Positions 12,519 through 34,069 of a DNA stretch of 64,000 nucleotides are shown here, piece by piece. A model generated the notes under the pieces. The model saw only the letters and a program-made list of their open reading frames with translations, was not told the DNA's origin and searched no databases. Position 1 is the stretch's first letter; every line of letters starts with the position of its first letter. The DNA is taken from positions 1 to 64,000 of the forward strand of contig CALYLX010000028.1 in the NCBI GenBank assembly GCA_944990035.1, read 5' to 3'. Made by a program: the position numbers and the translations under genes. The DNA comes from Clitopilus passeckerianus (Eukaryota; Basidiomycota; Agaricomycetes; Agaricales; Entolomataceae).

Positions 12519-12672
12519 CAGCCTTTTCAAATCGATATTAGTTCTATATGTCTCGATCAACGAGCGAAGACTATGTTTGAGTACAGAATGCAAATATGAC
12601 ATGAATCCAGCAGTGCGAGGTATACGATAAATGATAACAGACAAACGATTGGGGAAGTTATAGTAGGTGAGG

Positions 12673-15600
12673 TTATGAAACCAGGGCCGCCAGTCGTCTC
12701 AAGTGGGAGACATTCAAGTAGGCAGGTACGTAAGTTTCCAGACCTGAAACCTCTCGAGGGAGGGGCAGTTCGTAAGGTCCTACTTCTTCGGTCTCGGGGG
12801 CGAGAAGCAGGTGGTCGTTTCTGTCATTAGCTTGAACTCGTGAAGCCACAACGCGCAAGATCTCTGGCGATATGGGGTTCTGGGACAAAATTAGCCGGCT
12901 TCTAGATGATATTTACATATTTCACTCACTTCGTAATCTGCAACGTAGTAATTTGTACACATGCGTTGGATTTGCATGGGGCTCAGCATCCAGCAGACAT
13001 CGTAGATAATTTCGATATCATTAGCAGTAGACTGGAAAACATATCAGCTTTTTGTTGGCTAATGGGACGAAGAAGAACGAGAGCATTACCTTCTTCAACT
13101 GCAAGAGCTTGGTAGCTTGCATCAAGTGTTCAAGCTGGAGTGTGCCTTCTGGCATGTCATGGGATTTGCACCATTCCTCAATCCTGGTGATGTTGTACTG
13201 GATTTGCATTGCTGAAAAACGTTGCATTAGCCCCCGCCATATTTGTCAGAGGTTGTGAACCCACCTCGTTTCCATGAAGAGAAGTTGCGTCGCATGAGAA
13301 GGTCATTGAAACTCGTAACTCCAATGAGTTTAAGAAGCTCGGTAATAACTTGGTGCACGACGGATTCTTCCATGTAATAACTCTTTAAGCTCTTCCATAC
13401 TTTGTTCAGGAGATTCAGAATGTCGTCCATGCTAAACGCGGGCTGGGTGTTGGTGTTGAGTATACGGTTGAAGAGCCGTCCCCCCCCGTCACTTGTTGTG
13501 AAGCCAGGGAGCGATTGACTTTCAATCAGGGCCGGAATGACCATCTTCGCCAGCTTTTTCTTGGTCTCCAACATCCATGTATGGTAGATATTGTACTCCA
13601 GACTGTCGAGGTCGTGCTTGACAACTGAGACCAGTCTTTCGTAGTCGTTCCAGTCGAATGGTCGTACAACGTCTTCTTCACCTGGGCCGATACCCTGTAG
13701 CATGTCGCTCTCTGCCACGCAGATGAAAGAAAGCATTTCATGGACATTTGAGAGCCAGAATATGCCTGGAACAATGGCATCTTCACCGGTGAATGACTAA
13801 AGGGGAGGTGAGCAAAGGACTCAAACGCCTTACAGCGGGAATACATACCATAACATGGGCTTGGATGGTCTGCATGACATTCGCTAGGAAGCGTTCGCTT
13901 TCTTGGATGAGGCCGTACTTCCACATCTCATTCGTGACCAGACTGATGAGATTGGCAGGGAAGAGGATCTCCTTAACAGCAGATGGGTTTGTGAGGGATG
14001 GTGCAGGTATCTTGAGGCCCCGAACCAGGCCATCTAAGACGTCCTCGTCCAACTTCTTTGCATCTTGCATCAACCGGATCTTCTCCTCTGCGGGATCATC
14101 TATAATTCCGGGAAGTCCGTTAATATTTCGGAACCGCGCATCTTCGCCGTTGTAGGCCACAGAGACCGCGCGGGGATTCATAGCCTGGCTTCGCTTGACA
14201 TCTATCATGAGCTCGTCAGCGGAAGTGCGGTTCTCAGGCGTGACTCCATTGAAAGCGCTAGCGGAACTATGGCGACGTTGATGCCTGTTTGCTGCACCCG
14301 GTGCATTCCCGTTGGCAGTTCCATTGGTTTCCCCAATCCTGAGGGCAGGAGCGAAGGTAGGGGATAGAGGGGGTTCGGGTCGAGCGCCCCGTGTCAATGC
14401 ATTCAATGCATTTGAACGGTTTAATTGCTCTCGCAAGTTGCTGACCTCGTTCTTCAAAGTGAGGATGACGGAGGAGTCCTCGTGATTGCGGGCTGGCGTC
14501 GCGTCTATCGTCTTTTGTTGAGACTCGAGTTGTGTGGCTTGGCGAGATATCTCATCGGTCAATTTCCGAATCGTCTCCTCTTTTTCGGTCGCCTTGATCA
14601 GGGCTTCCTCCAATCGTTGTTCAACCCCAGCCTTAGCTTGCAGAAGCTCGTTACGTGACGCAAGCTCGGCTTCAGCTGTAGCCAAAGAGGCCTGAAGTTG
14701 CTTTGATCGCTGATCGGATTCGTCGTGTCGACCGATCCATTGTTGTAGCTGTTGCTCTAGTTGATTGACTTGTGACTGCAGCTCCTTCTTCTCTTCTATG
14801 CGCTTCTGTAGGTTCTGTGTGAGCTCGACAACCTTGTTCTCTAGCTTGTAGGAAATCTCTTTGAATTTAGAGACGGATCGAGCCTCGGCTTTGAGCGCCT
14901 TAAGCTCTTTGCGAGCAAGGCGACGTCGAAGGCAAGATTGCATCCAGATGACACGTTTAACGTCAGAACGGAATGAGCGGCGAGATAAGCTGGAAGAAAC
15001 GTATATTTAGTATCAGTCGCAGGGTCGTAGATTAGAACACCATACATTCCACGCAGCAATCTCTGTAAAAGAGTGGCAGCCCTCGTTTGACGCTCTTGTG
15101 CGAACCATTGCCTAGCCTGGGAGCCACGAGCATCTGTAGCATGGTTGGATACAGCATCCTCACAAGAAGAAAAATGCACTGACAGGATTGCACGCGGATG
15201 ACTGCCTGTCGAATATTCAAGAATTGCTTCCGTTGAAGAGCCGCCCGAATGCCAGTCTGCAGGCGGATGGCAGCAACCTCTCGCCGAATGGACTCTACAA
15301 ACTTCTTGGCAAGGCGGCTGCGCCAGTGTGTTTGAATTGTAATCGTTGCACTTCTAAGCTCTCGGTATCTGTTCACTGCCATACGACGACGCATGTTCTT
15401 CTGGATTACCGTGGCCAACGCGTTTAGTCGATCCGAGCGCAGGGATTCCAAAGCAGCAAGCATGCCTGCACGGAAGAAAATCTTGGTCTTGCCGTTTTGG
15501 TACATGTTGGGGTCCGCAATAGTCTTGTCAAGAATTTTGGAGCAAAGGTCTTTGAGAGCGAGGGTTTGAATCATGGGTTGCCAATCCGACGAAGGCACAA

Positions 15601-18319
15601 GCATATAATAACTAAGTGATCTATGAGCAAAAATCCAAATAGTTAGACGGAATCTTACCGCTCAGCAAATTCTTCGTATACCCATCTAGTGGGATATCCA
15701 GCACAGCTGATTCGGATGGTTTCAAGAACACCGCAAGCACGCAGTTGGCCCAGTACTTGCTGAGACTGGAATTCCCAAGGCCGCTTCGCCTCATTCGGCT
15801 TGATGCAACGAATGTAATGAACATTTGTTACGCTCAGAGTGTCCATCAGAGTGATTAATGAGGCTTTGAAGATAGATCCCTGAGTTGGCTTCTTGCTAGC
15901 AGCTCCTGGGCGCTTTGCGGGTCCAGAGCTGGTAGAGCTGGCTATGAAGGACTGGCGGCCAGGGTCGGGGATAACTGAGGAACGACGCGAGCCCGTGCTG
16001 CCGGATTCGGAGAAAGCGGGTGAACTAGGATGGGGGCTATCGGGGCTTTTGGTAGCATCTCTAGCAGAGTTGAGAGCGGCGTCCAGAACTTCCTTCAGGA
16101 AGGGGTTCTTTGTTGATGCAAGCAGGGCCATTTGCTCGTCTGGAACGGTGTCCCTATTCTTCTCTAGGAAGCCTTCTACTTCGTAGGTCACGTCTAAAGC
16201 ATAATGTGCTATGGTGAAGGCGGAATTTCCGAAACGTGGCTTCTTGTAAATGGTCTTGAATTCGGGTTTAGGAAGCAACTGGTTATTGAGTTTCTGAAGG
16301 AACGATGCGTCGCTGCCAGAAGGTAGACGTGATTCTTCATCAAGCAATGACAACACGCCCAGTTTGCCTTCTATAGCGTCAATGCAGGGTTGATTGTCGG
16401 AGAAGTCAATAAAAGTCCAGTTGATTTCTTCCTTCACGTATTCCTCTTGCTCAAGTTTGAATACGTGAGAGTTGAACTGGAGAAGTTTCAATAAGTACTA
16501 GTGTGCGGGCAAGTATCGGCCATACCTCCTGCTGAAGCTTTTCGTTCGCATAGTTGATGCTGAACTGTTCAAAGGAATTCTACAAGAGGGTTGTGTCAGT
16601 CGAGACGGCAGAATCAAAGCCGGAAGACGCACCTTTTGGAAATGCTCAAATCCATAGATATCCAAAACGCCGATGAACATTTCAGCACGTTCAGCAGCAT
16701 CTCCGTTTTCACCAGCCAAACTCTCGTTGACAATGGCAACCAACCATTCGAACAAGCAAGCGTAAACGAATTTGGCAACGCTGTCTCGAACGACTGTTGC
16801 TTGTGCGGCACTCAGAGCAGTGACAATCTTCTCCGAACGCGTGACTATCTGCTTCTTAATGGTCCACTTCTTGAATTCGGCCAGATTAACTCCAAGGAAA
16901 CGAGTGGCAAGGATCAGAGCAGGATCGTTGTCATCAACGGTGGAGTCATTGCGAATCTGGGAGACTTTGACATTGCCCAAATGCAAGAGGGCTGCCAATA
17001 AGCGGAAGACAGCCCACTGCTTCTCGACACTAATGCCGACGGTTGATAGTGCTTGCTGTGTCGATCGGAATTCCTCACTATCATCAACCCCATTGATAGG
17101 TGTTGAGGAAGGACCACCCTGCCTCAGATAGTGGAACTTGGTAATATCGGTGTCCAAGCCGAGGTCTTTCCGCTCCTTCGAGGGTGCGCCGGCGCAGAGC
17201 TGGTAGAAGATATGGTAGTTGCGTTCTGTAAGTGGCTGGAAAACGATACGAGAGCGCTCGAGCAGGTAGGTGCGGATGCGAGCCCCAACAATGATCTGTT
17301 TCCCGTCAAAGAGGATCTAGAGCGAAGATTAGACAATGGGACAGGCGCACTCTGGAGTTAACTCACTTGAATATACTTTCCGAACCTTGACGAATTGTCA
17401 TTACGGGTAGTTTTGGCATTTCCAAAGGCTTCTAGAATAGGGTTTGTAGCCAAGATCTGACGTTCGATTTCACTTGCGTCATCTAGAGAGAACTTGGTCT
17501 TGGTTTTGGCAACACCTTCTGAAGGTCCCACTGAGGCGAGATAACGCATGATGAATTTCGCCTGATTGGTCACTAGTTAGCTTTGAAAATATAACATAGA
17601 AGATAACTTACAGATTCTGTTTTTCCTGCACCACTATAGACAAGAAAAGTATGAGCATAGTCCTTAATTTCCAGCAGTGTCTGAAAGGTACCTTTCACCA
17701 GAGACGATGATAGTTTGACCCATGCCTTCTTTCCTCATGGCAGTATACGCATCTTCAGCTATGGCAAACAGGTGAGGTTCCAGCTCTCCCCTTTTTCGCC
17801 CACTGTATGCTTGAATAACCTCGGGTCCATAGAGGGTAACACGTTGGAAAGGATTAACGGCGATCAGGACAATACCACTATAAGTGTAGATGCTGTGTTG
17901 AGCGTAGCGATTCCGGATCGTGTGGAGAACTGTCAAGCATAAGATTGGTCTATATCTCAGCACTTAAGAGCAAATCGCATGTACCTGAAGGCTCATTCAG
18001 ATGCGAGAGTGTTGCTAAGTCATCCGCGGTCTCTAATAGCGGTGGATTTCGAAGAGGAGGCAGTCCCCCTTTGCCATCCTTGATATCCTTCCCAGTTGTA
18101 TTGATTGTAATTTCCTAGAGGTCATTCAAGCAAATTTAGCAAGCGCCAGCGATAAATTTCGTAGGGTTGGCAACTCACCTTCCCTCGTTCGTCAATAAAG
18201 ACGAGCTTAATGGCATCATCTGGACCTTTTGTAACATTGGATACCTCTGCAGATATCCAAGCCTGGTCCTTGTCCTCGAACCACACCCGGGTTCCTTTAC
18301 TGTAGATGTTTTCCGCCAT
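12673..18319 (-). CDS. Class V myosin heavy chain
   Basis: An actin motor for cargo transport: secretory vesicles, organelles and chitin synthase vesicles in hyphal tips. The N-terminus [20 protein letters not shown] is a short SH3-like domain. The motor has a P-loop split by introns (SGE ... [12 protein letters not shown]), switch [13 protein letters not shown] and [10 protein letters not shown]. It also shows the actin-binding [16 protein letters not shown] and the converter-side [15 protein letters not shown] series of IQ motifs (about 14950-15480) binds calmodulin-type light chains. A coiled coil (about 14400-14940) mediates dimerisation. The globular DIL cargo-binding tail follows and ends RRLAALVS. 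The start codon faces SMC3 across 181 bp. The length and order of domains match Myo2/Myo5 proteins. Confidence 0.94.
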
Positions 18320-18500
18320 CCGGGCAGGCTACAGACAGAATTAGCAGCCTTGAGGACTTACGCTCTAGGTAGTTACCGTTGACACCTATTTGCCATCAAT
18401 GTCACAACCAAATAAGCTCAATTCGCTTGGCTTTGTTTGCCCGCCTCACTCGCGTCACGTCACAGAACGCGTCTTGTCACGCAGCTATTCACGAAACAGG

Positions 18501-22854
<4,354 letters not shown>

Positions 22855-23072
22855 ATTATTCCTCAATCCTTTTAGACTACTGCTACTTACGACCTGCTTT
22901 GCTTGTACGACTTGTGTGTATCTATACTGTACTGCTCTCGCTTCCTATACCAGTTCACTGCAACTTTGAGCGCCTAATTGCCAAATCAGGCGAAGCGTCG
23001 GCTGAGTTTGAAAGGTTGAGTGACTGAACGTTCACAGTTGTCAACGACGAGCAGCTCTTTAGACTACATACC

Positions 23073-25340
23073 ATGGCAAGAAGCAGGCGACAGACAGTGC
23101 AAAACGGTGCTCAGAAAAAGAGTTCTACGCCCTCAACATCCGATACACTTGCTCCGGCTGACCCAGGACCATCCAAAACCGATAAAGAAGCATGCCCAGC
23201 TTGTGACCCTAGTGCTTCAGACATGGATAGTTCTGCAAAAGTAAGCTGGATAATGTGTGATCGATGTCGTGTTTGGTATCATTGGGAGTGCGTTGGAAAA
23301 GGTGTTGATGTAGAAACCGTGAACAAGTGGTGAGTTTGACGTTTCCTATTCGTATTTGCGCTCCAATTTCTCCGCATTTTATTCACCGCTCCGCCTCCAG
23401 GTACTGTGACCCTTGCATGACCAACGACGCCACCCTCAGGATCACTTTTAAACCACCCGTACGCAAGTCCGTCAGAAAACGAATTCAACGTGATTATGTG
23501 AACCTCAACTCGGGACGCGAATCTGACCCCCACCGATGGCTGCGCGTCATTGAACAGAAGCCAATTAAAAGCGACCCATTTCGACGACTCAAAGGCGAAG
23601 ACGTTAGCTTGAAGTGGTTAGAAGACGATGTGTTTGCCATGACAGAGCCCATAGTAATAGAAAGCCCAGAAGGCTTAGGCATGGAGATGCCGACCAGTGA
23701 TTTTAGTGTCGCCGATGTCACTGAACTAGTCGGAGCAGATACTCCTCTTGAGGTTATAGGTATGTCACGCAATCTGAGATGGCATTGTCGAATCCGACCT
23801 TACAACACCTTGAGATGTTGCATCGCAGTCTACCTCTCCTGGATGGACCCTAGGCAAATGGAATGAATACATAAAGCAAGACCCCCCTACCCGAGAGAAG
23901 ATACTGAACGTCATCTCCCTTGAAGTGACTGGTACAAAACTCGGCGACATCATTAAACCACCCCAGCTGGTCAGAGATCTTGATTGGGTGGAGAATTACT
24001 GGCCTCCAGCCAAAAGGGAAGGGACATTTGTACCCGAAGGTCCAATTGTACTGTCTCATGGGTGTAGCCAATGCCTGGACGGTACGTCGCTCTAACCTCG
24101 AAATGATCCTTATCCGCTCACTGTAATCTAGGACTGGCATATCGACTTTGCAGGCTCGTCCGTTTACTACCACATTGTGAAGGGCTCCAAGGTAGGCGGC
24201 GGTCCCCAGATCCCAGCAGGGCTTGTGCTGAACATCGCTGGCAGGTTTTCTTCTTCATTCGGCCCACTCCCGAGAATTTGGCGGCCTATGAACGATGGTC
24301 AGGAACAGAGATGCAAAATCATACTTGGCTGGGAGATCTGGTCGACGAGGTGTATAAAGTGGAGTTGACGGCAGGCAATACGATGATAATACCAACTGGG
24401 TGGATACATGCTGTCGTGAGTTCTGACTATGGTCTACTCTGGAAAGTCCTGCCGACGCTTCCCCTTAGCATACCCCAATCGACACGTTAGTCTTTGGAGG
24501 AAATTTCCTTCATTCATATAGTGTTGCAACTCGTATGTTCCCTTGATAGCCTGATCCAACTTAACCGTCCTGACTTCTGGTACAGAGCTGAAAGTGCGGA
24601 ATATTGAGATTGCGACACATGTACCCAAGAAATTCCGATTCCCGATGTTCTCGAAGTGAGTAGGCATGTAGACCACAATGGTTTCTTGATAACTTATGGG
24701 GACAAACAGGCTATGCTGGTATGTGGCCGATCATATCTTGCATGATATGAAGACAAACCAAGACTGGACGCCCTCACCCCGACAAATGGAATCTCTGGAC
24801 GCGTTGATGAACTTCCTAATGTCGGAGGTGCGAACCCTGGAAGCGGGCAGTGAAGCGGGGAAAAAGGAGCTGAAGGATCAAATTCCCTACGATAAGGTTA
24901 AGGATCCACCAGCCCTAGCAAGAGAATTGCGTTGGCGTTTGCGGCACGCGGCAGGAGCGCCGAGCGACGATGAGTGTTCGGCGCCCCCTGCTCGCAAACC
25001 AATGAATGGGACAAAGAGGAAACGCACATCCGCCTCCCCCGCCCTGACAGAAGAATCCGGGACCTTTAAGCACTTTAAACCCCGACAATGGGACAAGGTG
25101 GTGGAGAGACACGAGGAGATCGAGCCGAGAAAGGAGAAGGCACGGCGGCCTTTGAAGCACGAGGACGAGGAATCGAGCTGGGAGGAGAGTTGGCTGGATG
25201 AGCCACCATTTGTTTCGGACGAGGAAGGAACTGCAGATGTTAAGACGCGAAAGCAGGTTGTCGTGAAGCTACGGCGTACAGAGAAGGGTTTAGAGCGGCA
25301 TCGAATAGAAAGAGTTATTGAAGTATGGAACTGGACTTAG
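23073..25340 (+). CDS. PHD-JmjC histone demethylase, KDM2/JHDM1-like
   Basis: A nuclear Fe(II)/2-oxoglutarate dioxygenase; the JHDM1/KDM2 group removes methyl groups from histone H3 lysine 36. A PHD finger near the N-terminus reads [29 protein letters not shown] and, after an intron, WYCDPC. The linker carries a basic patch ([16 protein letters not shown]). The JmjC domain has the iron-binding HxD in [15 protein letters not shown] and the distal His in [15 protein letters not shown] lysine in [15 protein letters not shown] is the likely 2-oxoglutarate ligand. The C-terminal tail is acidic/basic and low complexity, with nuclear-localisation-like KRKRTS. No F-box or CXXC domain is visible, unlike animal KDM2, but like fungal Jhd1. 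The assignment to the family is firm; substrate is inferred. Confidence 0.9.
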
Positions 25341-25397
25341 TCGTTACAAGCAATAAATTCCCACATACGACCGTCACCAAGTACTACCACCACTGCC

Positions 25398-27599
25398 ATG
25401 TCCAACGTCAATCCTGCTGGTCACGATATCCGTCCTCATCGTCTCCAACACGACGGTTCAGTGCCAGCAATATCAGTGAACAGCCAGGCCCCATGTGAGC
25501 TGATTTTTTGTCTTAAGTTCGTAACAAATCGTCAACGTTTTGTGAGCAGCAGCCGCATCCATGGCATCATCACACGAAGAGGACGACGATTTTGTCTCCT
25601 TAGCCTACGACCAACCACCTCAATACGACGATGTAGACTCCCCAGTAGACCCAGTAGCCTCTCTTCACCATTTCTCAGCGATGAGCCTCAACGAGCCAGG
25701 AGGATCTCAGCCAAACCTTGCACTCCCCACTCATCCCTCAAATGAGCCCATTGCTAGAGCTGCCTCATCCATGTCAATGAGATCGTACCAAAACGCTTCA
25801 CGGCTTCCCCATGGTCACCAGCAACTTCGTAGTGCAACATTGCCGTCAAATCAGAATTCCGGCTATGCACCACAGGGCTACTATCATCCCAATGGTGGCA
25901 ATAACATGCACGACAATGCGTCGATGTACACAGATGGAAATCGAACTAGTCATCATGGCAGCCTTCATGGATCCGACCGAGCCAGCACATATTCTGTCGA
26001 AGAGCGCCATAGTGGTTACAATTCCCCAGAAAGCATTGGTTTCCCAAATTCGCAGAACCAATTCCCTCCACCACAAGCTTGGCAACCTCCCCCTCCCATT
26101 CGCAATGAATACAACCCTCTTTACGCTGCTGCATCCAATGTTCTAGGCATGGGCCCTCCGCCAGGTGCTCACCAGGGTCCGCCACCTGGTCAATCAAACT
26201 CCAATTATTACCCCCCGAATCAGGGTTATGCGGAGAGCGTGCGATCGTCACCCTCTTCTAACTTCACTGCACCTTACAGTGCAGGTCCGTCTGGAAATCC
26301 TTATGCAGGACATCGACCGACACCACCGCCTCAACCTCAAGGTTATGACCAGCTCCGTCCTGCCCTCCCTAGAGCTGAAACATCTGTCTCTGTTGTTCCA
26401 TCTACTAACAAGAGCAAAGCCGTCGATCTGAGTGCCCCTCCTTATACCAAAGAATATATCGAACAATATAGACATCGTATCAAAGCCGATCCCGATCCCG
26501 AAGCCCACTTCCTCTACGCCAAATATCTCATTGATGCTGCTCGACACATCCGTTCCACCGCAAAGGACCAGCGTACCGCCAAGAAATACAGCGAGGTTCT
26601 CATCCAGGAATCACTCAAAGTCGTACGCCGGCTGGCTACTCAAGGAGAGCCATACGACGAGGCTCAGTTCTTCCTTGCCAATTGTCACGGGACCGGTGCT
26701 CTCGGTTTGCAAGTCGATCATGAACGAGCTTATCATCTCTATCTGCAAGCAGCCAAGCAGAATCATGCTGCTGCGTGCTATCGCGTGGCTGTCTGCAACG
26801 AAATTGGAGCTGGGACGAGAAAGGAGCCAAGTAGAGCGGCTGCTTTCTACCGAAAAGCTGCCTCGTTGGGGGACACGGCTGCAATGTACAAGCTAGGTAT
26901 GATTCAGCTTCGCGGCCTGTTAGAGGAACAGAAGAATCCGAGGGAGGCCATCAGTTGGTTGAGGAGGGCAGCAGAGCAAGCTGACACGGAGAACCCCCAC
27001 GCCCTTCACGAACTTGCACTTTTGTACGAGTCTCAGGATCCGTCATTGGTGCCTTACGACCCCGTCTACGCAAAGACGTTGTTCACACAAGCTGCACAGC
27101 TGGGCTATACACCCTCACAGTATAAACTCGGCCAGTGTTATGAGTATGGTTCACTGGCATGCCCTGTTGATCCACGCCGGTCAATTGCTTGGTACACGAA
27201 GGCAGCGGAGAAGGGTGACCCTGAAGCAGAACTGGCGTTGAGCGGCTGGTATTTGACAGGAAGTGAAGGAGTGTTGAAGCAGAGCGACTCGGAGGCGTAT
27301 TTGTGGGCAAGAAGAGCAGCAAACAAAGGGCTGAGCAAGGCCGAATACGCTGTAGGATATTACGCGGAGGTTGGAATTGGAATCAAGCAAGACGTTGAAT
27401 TTGCTAAACGATGGTATATGAGAGCAGCAGGTTTGTTTTTTATTTGCATTGTCGATTATTATAGTACTAACATATAACAGCGCAAGGGAATAAACGAGCG
27501 ATGAACCGACTTACGGAGATGAAGCAAATGGGGAACAAACGGGGGAATGTTGCGAGGCCCACGCGCCAACAGGCAAAGGACGAATGTGTAATCTGTTGA
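25398..27599 (+). CDS. Sel1-repeat chitin synthase regulator, Skt5/Chs4-like, prenylated
   Basis: An activator and septin-linked adaptor of chitin synthase III-type enzymes. A short first exon (MSNVNPAGHDIRPHRL) is spliced to a long exon. The first 270 or so residues are disordered and rich in Pro, Ser, Asn and Gly. After YTKEYIEQYRHRIKADPDPE come about seven Sel1-like repeats, for example YDEAQFFLANCHGTGALGL, AAFYRKAASLGDTAAMYKLG, SIAWYTKAAEKGDPEAELAL and AEYAVGYYAEVGIG. The last exon ends DECVIC, a CaaX prenylation box. Yeast Chs4/Skt5 has the same architecture and a C-terminal CaaX. Together these favour Skt5/Chs4 over other Sel1 proteins. Only 57 bp separate its ATG from the upstream demethylase stop. 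Confidence 0.85.
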
Positions 27600-27739
27600 A
27601 TGTTAATACACGACCATCATGCTCTATTATATTCCTACCATCTTATCAACGTTATTTCGTATAACTGTACTCATATTTCTAAGAGTTGTGAGCTCGTTGC
27701 GTACTGCAGCCAACAGGCAGTCACTGACGTTCAACTAGA

Positions 27740-29918
27740 TCCCAACTAGTTTGGTCAAGCTTGTATTGCCTCCGCTATATGGCTCATACCTACTATCGTC
27801 TTTCTTCCTGTATCCAAAGCCTTCAGAGGCGGAGGTAAAGCTCGAAGAAAAAGGCATTACATTGCCAAAGGTGACACTGGGCTTTACACCGAAGCTTATC
27901 GCGTTTCAACTGACAGTCTGATACACAGGAACCGGCAAGCAAGCTAGAACCCCTCACGACCGTCCTCTTCACTCTCCCAACGCGCTCAAGAACTCTACGT
28001 TGGTTTAGCGTTGCGCTCAACACCCTCGCATTCGCCGTCATTGTTGACTTCGTTGCGGCACCACACTTCAGCCCCGCCGCTGACGTCCAATTCACGCGTG
28101 TTGGAGCTGTCTATCCCGATAGCGTCAAAATCGTCAGCCGGTATCCTCCACCTGTGAATTCAACAGAGGCATTCGCCTATCGTATTCTTTACCGGGATGC
28201 GGCTGCAGACCAACTGGCATGGGTAGACGGTCCGGTTTTGACTTCGGATGCTGAGAACGATTGGGTTAGCACGACTCGACTTTCTGGCTTGTGGCCAAAT
28301 ACAACTTATGAGTGTAAGTTAAACCCTAGCTGTATGTTCTCCAATTCTGATAGTCTCCATAGATCTATTGGCGGACCGAGAACGTATCGTCCTCCCCTAT
28401 CCCCCTTCTCCCATCAAGTTCCGCACCTTCCCAGACCCTCGTCTTTCAACAGGAAACCACTTCAGGTTTATATCGACCTCGTGCATCATCCCTGGGTTCC
28501 CATGGACGTCTCCCTTTGCCAAGGATGACATCAAAGGCTTCAAACTGATCTCTGAGTACTTGAAGACATCCGTCGTTCAGAAGATCGAGTCAGCGCCCGT
28601 CACGCCTTCAAACGCTACACCGAACGATGCAGATGTTATCAACCGCAGCGAACCTATCACCGAGGTCACATATCGCCCACCCGTTGAATTCTTGCTTTTC
28701 CTTGGAGACTTCATCTATGCAGATGTCCCATACTATTATGGAGACGATAAGGAGGCTTATAGAAGACTCTATCGCCGCAACTACAACAGTCCTAGCTTCC
28801 GCAAGGTTTATGAACAATTGCGTAAGTTCACCTCAAATTATAATTGAGCTCGTTTCCTGAGCACCTTCACCAGCTATCTTCCATGCATATGACGATCACG
28901 AAGTAAGCATGCATACTGCTCCTCCTATTCATAGCATTGATCGCCCATCTAGTTCAAAAACGACTACGTTGGCGCAAGTAACGATTCAAAACCTCCTTTC
29001 CAAAATGCCTCAAGCGCATTCACCACGTACAACTCTGACGCCAATTACGACTCTATCACGCCCGGCGAACACTACTACGATTTTTCATACGGCGACGTCG
29101 CATACTTTGTGTGGGATACACGTAGACACCGCACCGAGAGGGGTTCTGAGGAGCACACCATGCTTGGCGGCACTCAACTTGCAGCTTTCAACCAATGGCT
29201 CGCCAGAGTGAACACCACCGCCGTCTACAAATTCGTCGTATCCTCAGTACCCTTTACCTCACTCTGGGGTGCCGATGCCCAATTCGACTCCTGGGCTGGC
29301 TATCCCGAGGAGAGACAAGCCATCCTTGATGCAATGCAGACCGTCCCTAATGTCATCATCCTCTCTGGAGACCGACACGAATTCGCTGCAATTGAATTCC
29401 CAAGCCCGAAGCAGGGCCTTCACCCTGTCTGGGAGTTCTCGACTAGCCCTCTCAATATGTTCTACATTCCCTTCATTCGCACCCTGAATCTACGTAGTAA
29501 AGCCACATTTGAGAAAACGAGGACCATCATCAACGAAACTACACTCGAAGTCGGTCATATCAAGGAGGAGATTCCTTACGAAAGGGTACAAAAGTACATC
29601 GCCACCGGTAATCACAAATGGTAGCTCTCTTCTGGTCTGTTGTACGCAACCACTGACGCCGCTTACAGGGCAACTTTGGAGGTCAACACAAAGACTGAGA
29701 CCCCGACATTGACCTTGGAAGTTATGATAGACGGAAAACCCAGCTACACGTGAGTTTACTTCGCTGTTGTTATTCCGCTTCAACTAAATGACCCCTCAAG
29801 CTTTGAACACATCGGCTCTCCTGTGAAACTCCAAACCATCACTGCACTGACCTTCGTTCCTGACAGTGTCAGAGATATTTTCAATAACCTGGGCTTCAAC
29901 CCCACTAAATGGTTCTAA
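27740..29918 (+). CDS. PhoD-like metallophosphatase, membrane-anchored
   Basis: An alkaline phosphatase D-type metallophosphoesterase. An N-terminal hydrophobic segment is seen in exon 1 (LVKLVLPPLYGSYLLSSFFL), and a second after an intron (WFSVALNTLAFAVIVDFVAA). This suggests a membrane-anchored enzyme with its catalytic part in a lumen or outside. Metal-binding motifs follow in order: LFLGDFIYADVPYYYGDD, then the IFHAYDDHEFKNDYVG block split by an intron, then VAYFVWDTRRHR and VIILSGDRHEFAAIEFPS. The C-terminal beta domain ends FNNLGFNPTKWF. The start codon is not settled: no ATG lies in frame directly before exon 1, so another upstream exon is likely and the 5' boundary is approximate. Physiological substrate is unknown. 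Confidence 0.85.
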
Positions 29919-30029
29919 TACTCGATTTCATGACCCCCCAGACACGTTTGTGGACAGTGGACAATGCCTATCCTATTAATGTTTGTTTTACATTCCAATG
30001 TATGTATAGCTCTTGGTTTGGATGATTAA

Positions 30030-33912
<3,883 letters not shown>

Positions 33913-34069
33913 TGCAGGTAACAGCAGACATTGAAATTGAATTACTTGAGGATGTATTTACGCTGCACCGGCTATAGCGATTGCCAAGATTCACAGGACA
34001 GAGACGAAAACAACCCAAAATAAGATTTTTCCTCCGCCGTCGACCCCTACAGTCCCAAGCGAAATCACA

